From positions 186,001-250,000 of the forward strand of contig ML991811.1 in the NCBI GenBank assembly GCA_010094025.1: DNA of 64,000 bases, read 5' to 3'. This document shows, in pieces, positions 35,257-45,790 of this stretch. The notes beneath the pieces are model-generated. The model had not been told where the DNA came from. It made no database searches and was given only the letters and a program-made list of their open reading frames with translations. Each line of letters opens with the position of its first letter. Position 1 is the stretch's first letter. The position numbers were made by a program, and so were the translations under genes. This DNA comes from Viridothelium virens. Its lineage: Eukaryota > Ascomycota > Dothideomycetes > Trypetheliales > Trypetheliaceae.

Positions 35257-36570
35257 CACTCGTGATTTTACTGGAGACTCCACTGGCGATGGACAATAAA
35301 GAAGATGCTCACACGTCAATGTTGGTTCTACTGTTAATGCTTGCAACCTGACGTTTACGAGCCTTGCTGCAAGCTCTGCGTGAGGCGGAGAAGGACAGTC
35401 CAAGCCGTGATCCTTGGTCCGAGACTGCTAAGCGCTGGAGCAACACAGTGACAGGCCATTTTCACAGGTTATACGGGCAGACTTGGCGGAATAGTGTCCA
35501 TAGCTTTGATTGCTGAAAAGATGATTGGATAGCAAAAGTAGCTCATGGATGATGTTTGCTTTATTGCGCCCACACTCTGCACAATCAATGCCATTACCCA
35601 ACTCCTGTCTTCGTAAATGAAGGTTTCAGCTATGAAGCCTCTAGGTCGGACTCTGTTAAATGAAAACAGCCAGCCACTCACATCAGGTAATTGCTCTCAC
35701 ATCGCTATAAAACTATCGGTAGGTGTTGTTAGTTGGTTGCCCTTGTGTGGAAACACGGAAGTCCTGGTCTGTGTGCACTTCAGAAATAACGATCGCGAAC
35801 CCAGACGATTAGCAACCATAGAACATTTCTCCACAAGTCTGATTTCTGGGTCTAGAACACAGGTGTCGTAAAGCCTATTCCAGTAGCGGCGGGGAGAGAT
35901 GTCAGAGTGTTTTAGGATGTGGATCTCGACCACGCCCGTCCTCCCCACTGCTTCAAAAAGTGCACCGAATAACTTCATAATCGCAGATGCCGATGCAGAG
36001 AGTGGACACGGTGTGATGCTTCCAAGTGTCGCAAGTATGTTCAGTGAGGCTTTCTGCTATCGTCTGTATTGGTGCGACCCGCTAGACCCAGGATCCACAC
36101 GTTGACTCACACTTGCATCTCGTGAACGATTCGCGTCGTCCCGCAGAGACGACGCATGATGACTCCGACTTACAGATTTTGAAACTCACGATGGCGAAGG
36201 AGTCGTCACCAGGACCGAAATTCTGTTTCGCATCCTTTAGAAGTCGGTAAGTAGTTGGTGAAAGGTAGAGGATGCGATGGAGTTGCGGTATTCGGTTTAC
36301 GTCGGCAAAAGGGTCATGTGCGCTCTTCGGTACGCTAACACCCTAACGTGCTCTTCCTGATCCTTGCCCAGCTGAGATGACGCTGCAAAGTCGTCTGAGC
36401 TCCTCCGTACCCAAGAGCGAAACCTAATGGAGTTGTACTCGAAACCAGCTCTATCATGCGCAAACCCACTGCCAACATTTCGACCGGGAAGATAGGTTTG
36501 GCTACGCGCTTTGCAGGGAGGCGCAGCTGCTTCTGAATCGTGCTGCCAGAGCATGGTAGAGACAGGTAGA

Positions 36571-36628
36571 GCAAGGTGTTAGCAAGGTGTTAGCAAGGCT
36601 GTCCACGCAAGACCATCCACGCAAGACC
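36571..36628. repeat. Two adjacent short tandem repeats
   Basis: The 11-base unit GCAAGGTGTTA occurs twice in full (36571-36581, 36582-36592) and once in part (36593-36598). Immediately after, the 14-base unit TCCACGCAAGACCA is present once (36602-36615) and again almost complete (36616-36628). Confidence 0.8.
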
Positions 36629-38377
36629 CGGGTAGGCCGATGGGAGAAAGCTCGGCGCAGAAGTTGAAACGAAACACCGTCAACCGGCTATCGATAGGAC
36701 CGGCGTTGTGGGTCATCGATAGGCGCTGCCCTCTGCTGGCTCTACTCCGTACGTCTGTTCGCCTCCTTCCACACCCCAGATTTTCAGCGGTGGCACAGCG
36801 CAAGTGGAGTCAAACCATTGCCCAAGGCAGTGGTTGTTGGAATTATCTCGCACTGTTCTTTCTCTTTTCCATGTGCACGAGGTTCCGACAAGCTGTCTCG
36901 AGTTGGTCTCTGAACAGCATTCGGTCAATGTCCTGCCACTTCTTGTGGCCGCTACGAAGCTGGCGGGCTAACGGCAGCGATGCGGATAGACGGTTACGAC
37001 GGCGCACGAGTAACTTAAGCCGAGATCCACGCCACTGACTATGCATCAATTGGGAAAATCGTGATGCACCACCGCCGTGTCCGTGCGGCGCAGAACCTGG
37101 ACGACCAGGCCACACAGCCTCAGACTGTGGCGCGGTCTGCGAAGAGAACTCAGTAAAAGTCAGTTGTAGCAGGCATACCCGCAGGAGCCGACGTCATCTT
37201 TGCGGTTTGGCCTGCCCAATTCTCCCATCGTGCATTAAGCGCTTCCAAGAATAATGCGGTCGGAACAAGCTGCCAGTGTTCCAGGGCAAGCGCTCTGGGT
37301 CACTCGGCCAGCCTGTGGTCATTCAGATCACACCGTCTCAGTGCGCCTCTCGCGGCCACGATGGCGGCCGCGAGATCGCGTGAACCCATGTCTAAGCTTT
37401 CTGATTGGCGTAGCCTCGCAAACAACGACAACCTCTCATCCAGCTTTTCCTGCCCGATGGCACACTCTGCTGCTGCCATCCCTTTTCGCCTTCCGGTCTC
37501 TTCCCTCTGTCGGGACCGAGCGCATTTTAGCTGCGTATGGTCCTGAACCTGCTGGGTTCCCTAACATCCCCTCGGGTCTCCCACCGCTGCTGCTTGCCCA
37601 ATGAAGCAGTCTCGTCCGTTCAGAGGAGCCCGAATCTGTTGCATCGCACCTGGAAGTCTTCCAGAAGTATGACGGTCATGATCTACCGGGCAATCCTGCG
37701 GCGGCACCATGAGTAAGACGCGCCTAAGCGCACGGCGAGCGCACTTTCTGATGATGGGATGCCCGGTCGAACTCAATCAGTACAATGGAGATACGACACT
37801 GGGCGGGCTCTGGCCCGAAACGGATACCCACGCGGTACTATAGGCTTTCGTCCTTACACAGTCTCGGGCCAGTGCTGCATGCAATGCACAGTGCTATTGC
37901 TTCATCTCCGCAGAGCCCTCGACGCTGCGTTAGTAACAGCCTCTGTCATCAAGTACGGCGAAGGTGTAATTTCAAAGCCAACTCTTATGAGGTCAATCGC
38001 ATCCGCAACACCGCGAGACGCTTGTGACCCATCTTGGACTCTGCTCGTATGCATTCCGGCAGGCATCGTCTCTGGCCGCCCACTAGGCCGACTGAAAACT
38101 GCGTCGCGCATTGAGCTGCATATGCAGGCCTTGCGCGAATACTTTCAGTTGCACTTTAGCACCTTAGCGTTCTGCACCCAGCCCCGTCCTTATCCCCCCA
38201 CTGCAGCTTCGCAGCCGCTGACTCTTCGCTCCTCTCGGCAAGGGCTGACGCTCGCCACGATCGACCCCGGCCGGCCTGGTCCCCCCCATATCCCCATCGC
38301 ACTCATCCGCGCCATCGTCCCCCAAACTAGGGCGGGTCATATAAGAACTATCGTCCAACCCCGTTACCCGTTCTTGA

Positions 38378-38455
38378 CCCTACCTCACTCGCCCTTCCCT
38401 TCCTCTCTTCCTCATTCGTCCGTCTCATTCTTCCTCTTCCATCAGGCGCGCAATC
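38378..38455 (+). promoter_or_regulatory. C/T-rich promoter tract
   Basis: A long pyrimidine-rich stretch (runs such as CCCTTCCCTTCCTCTCTTCC) lies about 155-235 bases upstream of the ATG at 38612. Such CT tracts are common just upstream of transcription starts of well-expressed filamentous-fungal genes. A promoter role here is inference. Confidence 0.5.
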
Positions 38456-38611
38456 TAATTCCCTCGTTGGGACCGCCTCCGGCTCGTCATCGTTAATTCA
38501 AAGAAATTTTGTTTATTCATTACACGACTTCTACTCCCGGACAACAACGCCAAACTCTCTCTCTATACTATCGCATCATCGTCGCATACGAAATTTTCCC
38601 ACGTCATCGCA

Positions 38612-39673
38612 ATGCCTATACAATTATTACCAGCTTCGGCCGCGGCCTTTGCGCCCCGATCTAATTGCACCGTCGTGCTCAATTCCAAAGTCGAACCTTG
38701 GCTAACCCAGGCACTGAAGCGGATCAACCGGATCAAGCGACCGTTGAATAGCGTCACCCAGCACCACCGATGTCTCACTGAAACTCTTTCAGGCCCGTCG
38801 GCAATCTGGACGTTATCATCGATCATGCTTCCCAAGGCACCGGATTCGGAATTGCGCAAAGACTCCAATCCCTTGGTAGAAGCGCTCTTCAACTATCAGC
38901 TGATCCACATCGAGGCTTATGTTGTGCACGTCGACATGGTATCGCAGCATGAGGTTGCATTCAAGCTCACGCAAGAAACCATTGACTCGCTCATTGAGTA
39001 CCACAAGGACATCTACTCTGTAGATGCTTCCGCCAGCACGTGGAACTGGAACGAGAAGGAAGTCCAACTCAAGAAGCTTCAAGAAGAGTTTGTGCAAGCC
39101 GTGAACAAATTCGTCTTCCGGACTGGTGTTCGTGCTTTGGAGGGACTGGAGGAGGAAGGGTCGGGCGAGCTTCTTGAGGGACGCAGTCAAGATGTCAAGA
39201 ACGCCATCATGGGATTATTCCTACCGTTGTTACCGCCGCCACCTAGGATTGTGGACGTAATGGGCCCAGCTCAAGTTTTGCCAAGCTCGACCAATGCCGG
39301 GAATTGGTGGCAATCAACAACTCAAGCGTTGCCGCCACCACACCCTGCACCAGTCGAGTCTTGGAAAGTGTTGCCTTCAACCCCTAGTCCGACCATGACG
39401 ACCTCGTCGGTTGACGCGCAGTCATCGTTCTGGACTTCGATGGGAATGAATGACATTCAGCAACTTCCTTCGCCCACACCTTCCTTCAGCCAGCCCTTCA
39501 CTTCTGCAGGACAGTACTACAGCTCACCGCAAACGACAACAGCAGCCCCTATGCTTCCTCTCCCCAGCCAGCTTGCGTCGCAACACTGCGGCACAACCGC
39601 ACAACAGGCTGGTGGCTTCGGCGGATTTGCATGGAGCTACAACGACTTCACGCCGCAGTATGCTGTCATGTAG
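38612..39673 (+). CDS. Hypothetical protein, helical N-terminal half, P/S/T/Q-rich tail
   Basis: An intronless frame of 353 codons beginning MPIQLLPASAAAFAPRSN. I do not recognise a family. Residues about 85-185 look like a compact helical domain (LVEALFNYQLIHIEAYVVHV, ETIDSLIEYHKDIYSV, VQLKKLQEEFVQAVNKFVFR). The rest is rich in Pro, Ser, Thr, Gln and aromatic residues (WWQSTTQALPPPHPAPVESW, FGGFAWSYNDFTPQYAVM), resembling the tails of regulators or RNA-binding proteins. No signal peptide or membrane helix is seen. The long 5' region with a C/T-rich tract and the 1.5-kb gap downstream suggest an independently regulated, well-expressed gene. Confidence 0.7.
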   Translation: MPIQLLPASAAAFAPRSNCTVVLNSKVEPWLTQALKRINRIKRPLNSVTQHHRCLTETLSGPSAIWTLSSIMLPKAPDSELRKDSNPLVEALFNYQLIHIEAYVVHVDMVSQHEVAFKLTQETIDSLIEYHKDIYSVDASASTWNWNEKEVQLKKLQEEFVQAVNKFVFRTGVRALEGLEEEGSGELLEGRSQDVKNAIMGLFLPLLPPPPRIVDVMGPAQVLPSSTNAGNWWQSTTQALPPPHPAPVESWKVLPSTPSPTMTTSSVDAQSSFWTSMGMNDIQQLPSPTPSFSQPFTSAGQYYSSPQTTTAAPMLPLPSQLASQHCGTTAQQAGGFGGFAWSYNDFTPQYAVM

Positions 39674-41252
39674 CAATCAAAGAGCCCCGTCTCATCTGAT
39701 GGCAGCTCTGGTAGCTGGTTACCTGCCCAATCTTCTTCGCTGCTTCGGTCGACACTTTCGCGGCTTTCCGCTTATAGCCGTTGCAACGCCGATAAGAACA
39801 AAGCTACGCAACACGACGCGAATCCATAACAGCACGAAGTGAATACTTTGTCAGGTGACATCCTCATTACCACCAATCATGGGCGGCGTCTTCTACAGCG
39901 GTTCAGCGAGTGATTCCTAACCTTCTTCTTTCATCTCATACATATTTTTGTGATTTTGTTTTGTGTCGTTTTTGTCTTGTTTGGTTAGCGAGCGTTGTCA
40001 ATCTCATGTGTTTCTGTGTGTTTTCAAGGATTTGGCATACATCCACCGGCCGGTCTGGCACCTCGGAACTCTTCAGTGTATTTCTGGGAAGGATCGCTTG
40101 TCGATGCATTTCACAAGATGGGAATAGGCCTCACGGCCACAGGAGCCTGGTTGGGATGCACTCTCCCTTCGGACCCTGCAACTTTTGGATTTTCTTTTGT
40201 TTTTACCATTGGTCGTGACGAGATGATTTGTGATGATTTATGAGCCTGGCATGCCACTCTAATCTTTACGGGTCATTTCTTGCTCTACCCAAACTGATGC
40301 CGAGCATCAGCTGGAAACATCTGGGAGGCAGCGACAGCGCACGAACGTATACGCATCTGGGATGTCAGTATAGCGTTCCGCCCTTCGTCACGACAGGCAA
40401 GGCCTAAGTGAGGCTTGAGTGCGAGATCAGTGCAGTTGTCTAGCCTGTGGCAGACGAGCTGCTCGAAGGCTTCGGAGTTTCTGCTTGCAGAATGCCGACC
40501 CTTTGATGGATCTTTTTACTCAAGACTCCTTAGTTCCTTCGACTGTCGTGCAAGGGTCACATAGGCTCATCTCCTATGCCTCGGACAGGTACCGAGGGAG
40601 CTCTTGGACGGACAGAGTTCAGTTCAGAGAATGGGATGCTGGAATGAAGCAGTGCTTCTACTCGTACTGTAAAGCTAATCAAACAATCAAACGCTAAATC
40701 CTCACTTGACATTCTGTTCTCCCATTGTATCTTTGGCCATCTCTCGTGCTCTGGTGAAAATGTCGTTTGTAATAGCACATGATTCTCCGGGGCGCGTGAT
40801 CAAAGTGTAGACGAGCCGATGCTACGACATGCACCACATGCTCGTCAGGCGCTGTAAGGCAGTTGTTTGACGGGGATTGATGCAAGTGTCTTGTCTGGAA
40901 GGTGAGACGTGATTGGATTGGCAAAAGGCAGGAGTGACGACGGGTATATTCTGGAATCAAGCGGCTGCCTTTGTTTCCAGGCCGCAATCGTCATCCCGCT
41001 CGACCGCCTCGTCATGGCCTCACGCCTTGCGTTTTCTCGCTCAGCCGCCAACCTCACACAACTGGACGATAACAACAACAATCACCCTAATAACCATTAC
41101 CTAACCTCCTCCCCAGTACAAACCCCTTCTCGGCCGATGAAACAGCAGGACCCATCCTGACCTACGTTTCTGGTCCACCGCCATTTGCGACCGCCTTGGC
41201 GGGATACCCCCAACTCCAAACCCCGTCCTCGCTGTGTCCGAGCCATTGAGCG
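39674..41252. other. Intergenic, about 1.6 kb
   Basis: 3' flank of the unknown protein gene and the upstream region of the Vid24-domain gene. The cysteine-rich frame near 39910-40218 is T-rich UTR-like sequence rather than a gene. Confidence 0.45.
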
Positions 41253-43813
41253 ATGCCTCCCTCAAACACGCCCGAACAATCCTCAAGCAATTCTCCAACT
41301 CTTGTACGTAGCTGGATCTCATGCCGATTGCAGCTCCAAGAGCGACTGCATGCATCGGCGCGGCTGCCGGCGATCGCGCCTGCAATGAGGCTGTCTTCAT
41401 ACATGATCTGCTAACTGCCTCACAGGGTACGGCTGCCGCTCGCCCGCAAACACCTCCGTCCTATCTGTCTGCTCTACATGAACTTGAGAGTCCCGTTTTA
41501 GATCTTGCCTCGACCCTTACAACGACGGCGGCAGAGGACGAAGCTGACGCGGAAAATGTACGGTTTCTGCGACGGCTAATGGACTATGATTGGCCCCCGC
41601 AAGACCTGGAAGTCGATGAGGATATCGAAAACGAAACTGTGCCACAATTCGGAGATGTCATGACAAGCGAAAGCAGAGATAGAATTTTACCCGTTCCTGT
41701 ACCTGAGCAGTACAGGACATCCGAACATTCAGCCATAGCACAAGGACGACAAAGTAATCATAACTTGACTCGACCGAACCCATCACGACTCGACTCTACT
41801 AGAAGACGGCCAGATTCGCAGCGGTTGGCTACGGAACGGGAAGTTCTAGAACGAGAATTGCAGCGCCAACGCAATCAGCATCACAACCGGGGGATGCAGG
41901 ACGAGGAAGTCGAACGGGTTGTGCGGTTACAGGGCATCCTGTCACGCTTGAATCGTTTACAGGAACCTGCGTATGGTGACCGAATTCCGAGCCAGCAGTC
42001 ACTTTATGACTGGGCACCGGCTAATGATGAGGACGATGGGGAGGAGCTAGAAGACATTCTACGCGATTTGCGAACACAGCAACCGAATACTCATCCAGAA
42101 ATTCTTCGTGTCCTTGGTAGATCACAGCTTGATGCCGAAAGAGAAGCGCGCAACCGAGCCTATTCCTCCCGATTCCTCAATAGTCATTCAGCTTCACATC
42201 CTCAGCCTTCAGAGTCTTCTCTCCGCTCAGCGGCCATCCTTCAATCCGTTCGCCGCCATCCACGATTCGCTGCTCGTTCGAGAGAACATTTACAAAGATA
42301 TGTGATGGATCGCGAGCGGACCGGTCACGACAGTGAAGAGCGAGATCGACCAAGTTCTCGCTGGCTCCGCCCACCATCTCTAGAATCCACCCGCTATGAG
42401 CTTAACAGATTAGCCTGGCAGACACAGCAACGCCTTCACGATAACCACTCTCGAGACCCACACATCCGCATCGATACGCTCCGGCGAGGTTTCCTCGACA
42501 ATCCTTCTCCACCGACCACGACATCAAGTCCGTTTCTGGAATCAGCGATCAAATATCTATCGCGATTAAGGGACTCGAGCTGCTATGAGCAGAGCCTCTC
42601 ATATGCCGTCGATGGGGGCTTCGTCACTAAGGACTTCTTCGGAGATCACCACGATGACTTTATCCTGGATCCAGACTCGATGTTACCTCCGCCTCCAAGT
42701 TCCTGGCTTGCACCCGGCATGGTTTTTGAGGGTAGTCAGCATGCAACTGCAGTTACGGCTCCGAGCTCTTACCACGGACAAATTCCCTCAAATGGGCACG
42801 GTCCGAATAACGCAACTATCTACCGAGTCTCTACAAATCAAATGATCACGTCGAGTACAGTTGATCCGGCGATATCTCGACCTGGCATAAACACCTTCGA
42901 TGCCTCTCGTCCCTGGCTTAACCACACCTTCACACCACCACCACTTTCTTCAGGCGAAACGGCACGAGCATCCGACATAACTACAGCCCAAGACACCTGG
43001 CCCGTTCGCGTCACCATTCACGCCATCGACTTCGAAAATATGACGCTCTCCGGCACCATGGAAGCCTTCGATGTCCCGAGTCAACCCCCTAACTACAGCA
43101 CCGCCCTAAATCTAAATTCCAACACCAACCCGAGTAACCACCTCACCTTCACCGACGCTGCCCGTCCGGCCCCAACCTCTGTCTCCTTTTCTCCTTACCT
43201 TCGTTCTACTACCAGCTCCCCAATCCCAAAAGGTACCCCGATCACCACCTATCTCGACGGCGAAATTCTCGACTTTACCCACCTCCACACTCTCCAAACA
43301 ACCTCGTTTGCGTCCTCTCTCGCCACCGATGCCTGCTATTGGCGCAAGCTGCCCCCGTTCTCGCAGCAGCACACGGATGAGGATGTCGTGCGCCGGCTCG
43401 TTAGCAAAAAGGGGTTCGCAGAGCTCCGACGCGACTGGATCCTTATGCGTTGGAAGGAACGTGGCTTTGTACGGACGAGAGCGGGAGATGGGTGGGGGCG
43501 TTGGACAGGGCGTGCCACTCCTTCCACTAACTCGGTCTCTCCTATATCGCTACACAATGGGACGGGCAATGTCCCTGTGGAGGGAGAGGCGGAGGCAGAG
43601 AAGGGAGGCGTGGAGAATGGAGGTGCGGGTCAGGGGGATTCAATGCAAGGGCATGGTCTGACGATCTCGGGATTTTATTATGTGTGTTTGAGACGCAGTG
43701 ACGGGAAGGTGGAAGGTTTGTACTATGATCCTCAGAGCAGTCCATATCAGCATTTGCGGCTGAGTCCGGTGAGAGCACCGGGAATGGGCCTGGCAGCTTC
43801 GGGCTTGAGATGA
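41253..43813 (+). CDS. Vid24/GID4-domain protein with long disordered N-terminus, two exons
   Basis: A 17-codon first exon (41253-41303, MPPSNTPEQSSSNSPTL) joins across a 122-base intron to 41426-43813, giving 812 residues. The intron has donor GTACGT, branch GCTAAC and acceptor CTCACAG. The C-terminal domain (about 541-805) matches the Vid24/GID4 fold: VRVTIHAIDFENMTLSGTME, ITTYLDGEILDFTHLHTLQT, ACYWRKLPPF, DWILMRWKERGFV, SGFYYVCLRRSDGKVEGLYY and SSPYQHLRLSP. GID4-type proteins are substrate receptors of the GID/CTLH ubiquitin ligase and read N-terminal degrons, for example on gluconeogenic enzymes. The 540-residue Arg/Gln/Ser-rich N-terminus is much longer than in yeast Gid4 (about 360 residues overall), so this is probably a second receptor class in filamentous fungi. 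Beginning at the ATG at 41321 would read through the intron. Confidence 0.85.
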
Positions 43814-44269
43814 GAGGTGAAAGGACCACTGTGCCTTGGTGAAAGAAAGTAAGACTGCATATGGGGGGAAAGTTTGCAATGGGGGGCTTGTTGGATGGAT
43901 ATTCTTGTCTATTGGACAGCGATCTCTGGGCGGGTGGGATGCATTGGTAGATTAGCCTGGCGTATTGTTGCACGGCATCTGCATTTTGTGAGCATGGAGT
44001 TTCTGTGGGGCCAATGACTCGCTGTTCTTTGAGGACGAGCGTATTACATGAGCAGTGTGCGACGAGCTTCAATAAGACTTTGTAACATTCGACAACAGCT
44101 AAACCTTCCAATACTATCAGTAAGACAGTTTAAGGAGACTCTATCTGAGATGCCATGCAATGGAGAGATACTGCTTGAAAGTATCCATTTTTCGGCATGA
44201 AACAATCCTTAGTTCATTTGAGGCCGTCCACGCTTACTAAATCGTAAAGGTACATGAAATTCGATCTAT
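43814..44269. other. Convergent gap between Vid24-domain gene and RPS12
   Basis: 456 bases shared by two 3' UTRs. The minus-strand frame that crosses it is a shadow of the Vid24 gene's 3' end. Confidence 0.5.
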
Positions 44270-44927
44270 CTATTGCTCCGTCTGGAAATAGTTGAGAAGT
44301 ATGGTACGTTCCTGAGATTCTTCACCCCAATCGCGGACAACGACGCAGGAGCAATTGACAACTTTGCGGGGATTGCCCTCGCGGTCAATTTGGCCTGGTC
44401 CAGTCAGCCTTTGCTAATCTTTCCAGCAACATCCGCTTTGCCAGAACTTTTAATCTGGCCTGCCAATGAGAATTTTGTGGTGGAAGGACTCACATAATCC
44501 AGCCCACTCGCCCAATTGCTTCCCATCAGGCACCTTGATCAGCGGTATCTTATGCTCCCCACACAGCGCAATCACCAGCTTCTTGTAGGCTTCCTCTTCA
44601 CACGCTTCGCTCAGCACGCACATATGTGCCTGTCGTCGGTCAAGTGCTTTGCTAGCTTCTCGTAGTCCGCGCGCGAGACCGTCATGGATGAGTGCGAGCT
44701 TCAGGACTCCCTTCAAAGCGTCTAAAACTGACATCTGCCCCTTACCGGCGGAGGCATCGGCGCTGACTTCGACTTCTTCGGCGGCGGGAACATCTGCGAC
44801 CTCTTCTCCGTCCGACTAGAAGGTTGAGACATTGCGTTAGTGGTGACCGGATTTGGGGCGTATCTCAGGTGCCTTCAGGAGGAATGAAGAAGGTGCGCGT
44901 GAGGAAGGTGCGGGAGGTATTTACCAT
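44270..44927 (-). CDS. RPS12: 40S ribosomal protein S12 (eS12), three exons
   Basis: Exon 1 is the ATG alone (44925-44927). A 109-base intron (GTAAAT...TTCTAG) leads to exon 2 (44494-44815), and a 99-base intron (GTGAGT...GACCAG) leads to exon 3 (44270-44394), for 149 residues in all. An acidic start ([20 protein letters not shown]) precedes the conserved core: [77 protein letters not shown]. The protein ends [14 protein letters not shown]12 lies at the beak of the small ribosomal subunit. Introns directly after the start codon are common in fungal ribosomal protein genes, as are their longer sizes compared with neighbours here. Confidence 0.95.
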
Positions 44928-45790
44928 GGTGAATGAGCTTGGCTTAAGCCTTCAGAAATGCCGGGTGTTCCTCGAAGAGTATATTGGTGGGTAGGAAATC
45001 GAACGTTGTGCTCGCGTGATAATACAGATAGGTGAAATCTTGTGGGAGTTTTGCTCCTTGCCCTGTGGACTGTGGGTGGCTCGGCAAGGCGGGATTTCCC
45101 GGCGCCGAGATGAGCCGGGAAAAAGACTGCAACACAACCCTCAAGCGTCTTCAGAGCATATATTTATCGACAACAGCATCGTTAAGGATCGCCAAGATGT
45201 GACACTGAAAAAGTGCATCGGGCTTTATACAATCAGTCGCATCTGGCAGCGTATGCTTCACCATGTTCTACAGCGAGTGCAGCGACGCTGCTCGCTTGTT
45301 TCGTAATACCATAGCAGTTTCCACTACTATCCAGCCCTATGCAACATTTCCAAGTAAAACGACCCTCAAAGCCATGCTGCTTTGAATCCTCATTCGCAAA
45401 TTCTGAGGTAGTCAATGGAAAAAATGATAAATACAGACATCTAAGTCGATTGCAACGCGATAGCGTATGCTCCTTGGGTCCGGCCTTCTGTAACGGCCAA
45501 AGGAGACTTACAGGTGCAGAGTGAATTCGCCCACTCACTTTGTGCATAAGCGCTACCGCGCATCTCTAGTCGACCTAGGGGGAAGATGGAGGTTCTTTCC
45601 CTTTGGCTTCTTGTTGTGGTGAACATCACGTCACTTTGACGGCTGCCTGGCACCTTCCAAGTGAGATTCAGCAATAGCCTTTGCAGTCACCATCAACCAT
45701 ATCACCCAATCCCTTCACATCCTCTTCTTCTCTTTTTTACCCACCAACATAACTCTGACGAGGCTTCTAACTTCGCAGTATTCGTCAAAC
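44928..45790. promoter_or_regulatory. Divergent promoter region between RPS12 and the Gfd2-like gene
   Basis: About 860 bases. A C/T-rich tract (near 45708-45750) precedes the ATG at 45791. Small frames here are not supported as genes. Confidence 0.4.

Larger units (their letters stand above)
35257..38611. other. Gene-poor stretch, about 3.4 kb, ending in a promoter
   Basis: No gene is supported. A 245-codon plus frame (37759-38496) has no domain; its Ser/Pro/Leu-rich tail is the translation of a C/T-rich promoter tract. Two short tandem repeats lie near 36571-36628. Confidence 0.45.

Noticed and set aside
37759-38496. 245-codon plus frame ahead of the unknown protein gene
   Set aside because: Mostly the translation of promoter sequence, including the C/T tract; no domain.
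39910-40218. Cys- and Phe-rich plus frame, at first taken for a small secreted protein
   Set aside because: T-rich 3' UTR-like sequence without a real signal peptide or ordered Cys pattern.
43542-44111. 189-codon minus-strand frame
   Set aside because: Overlaps the 3' end of the Vid24-domain gene and its UTR; shadow.
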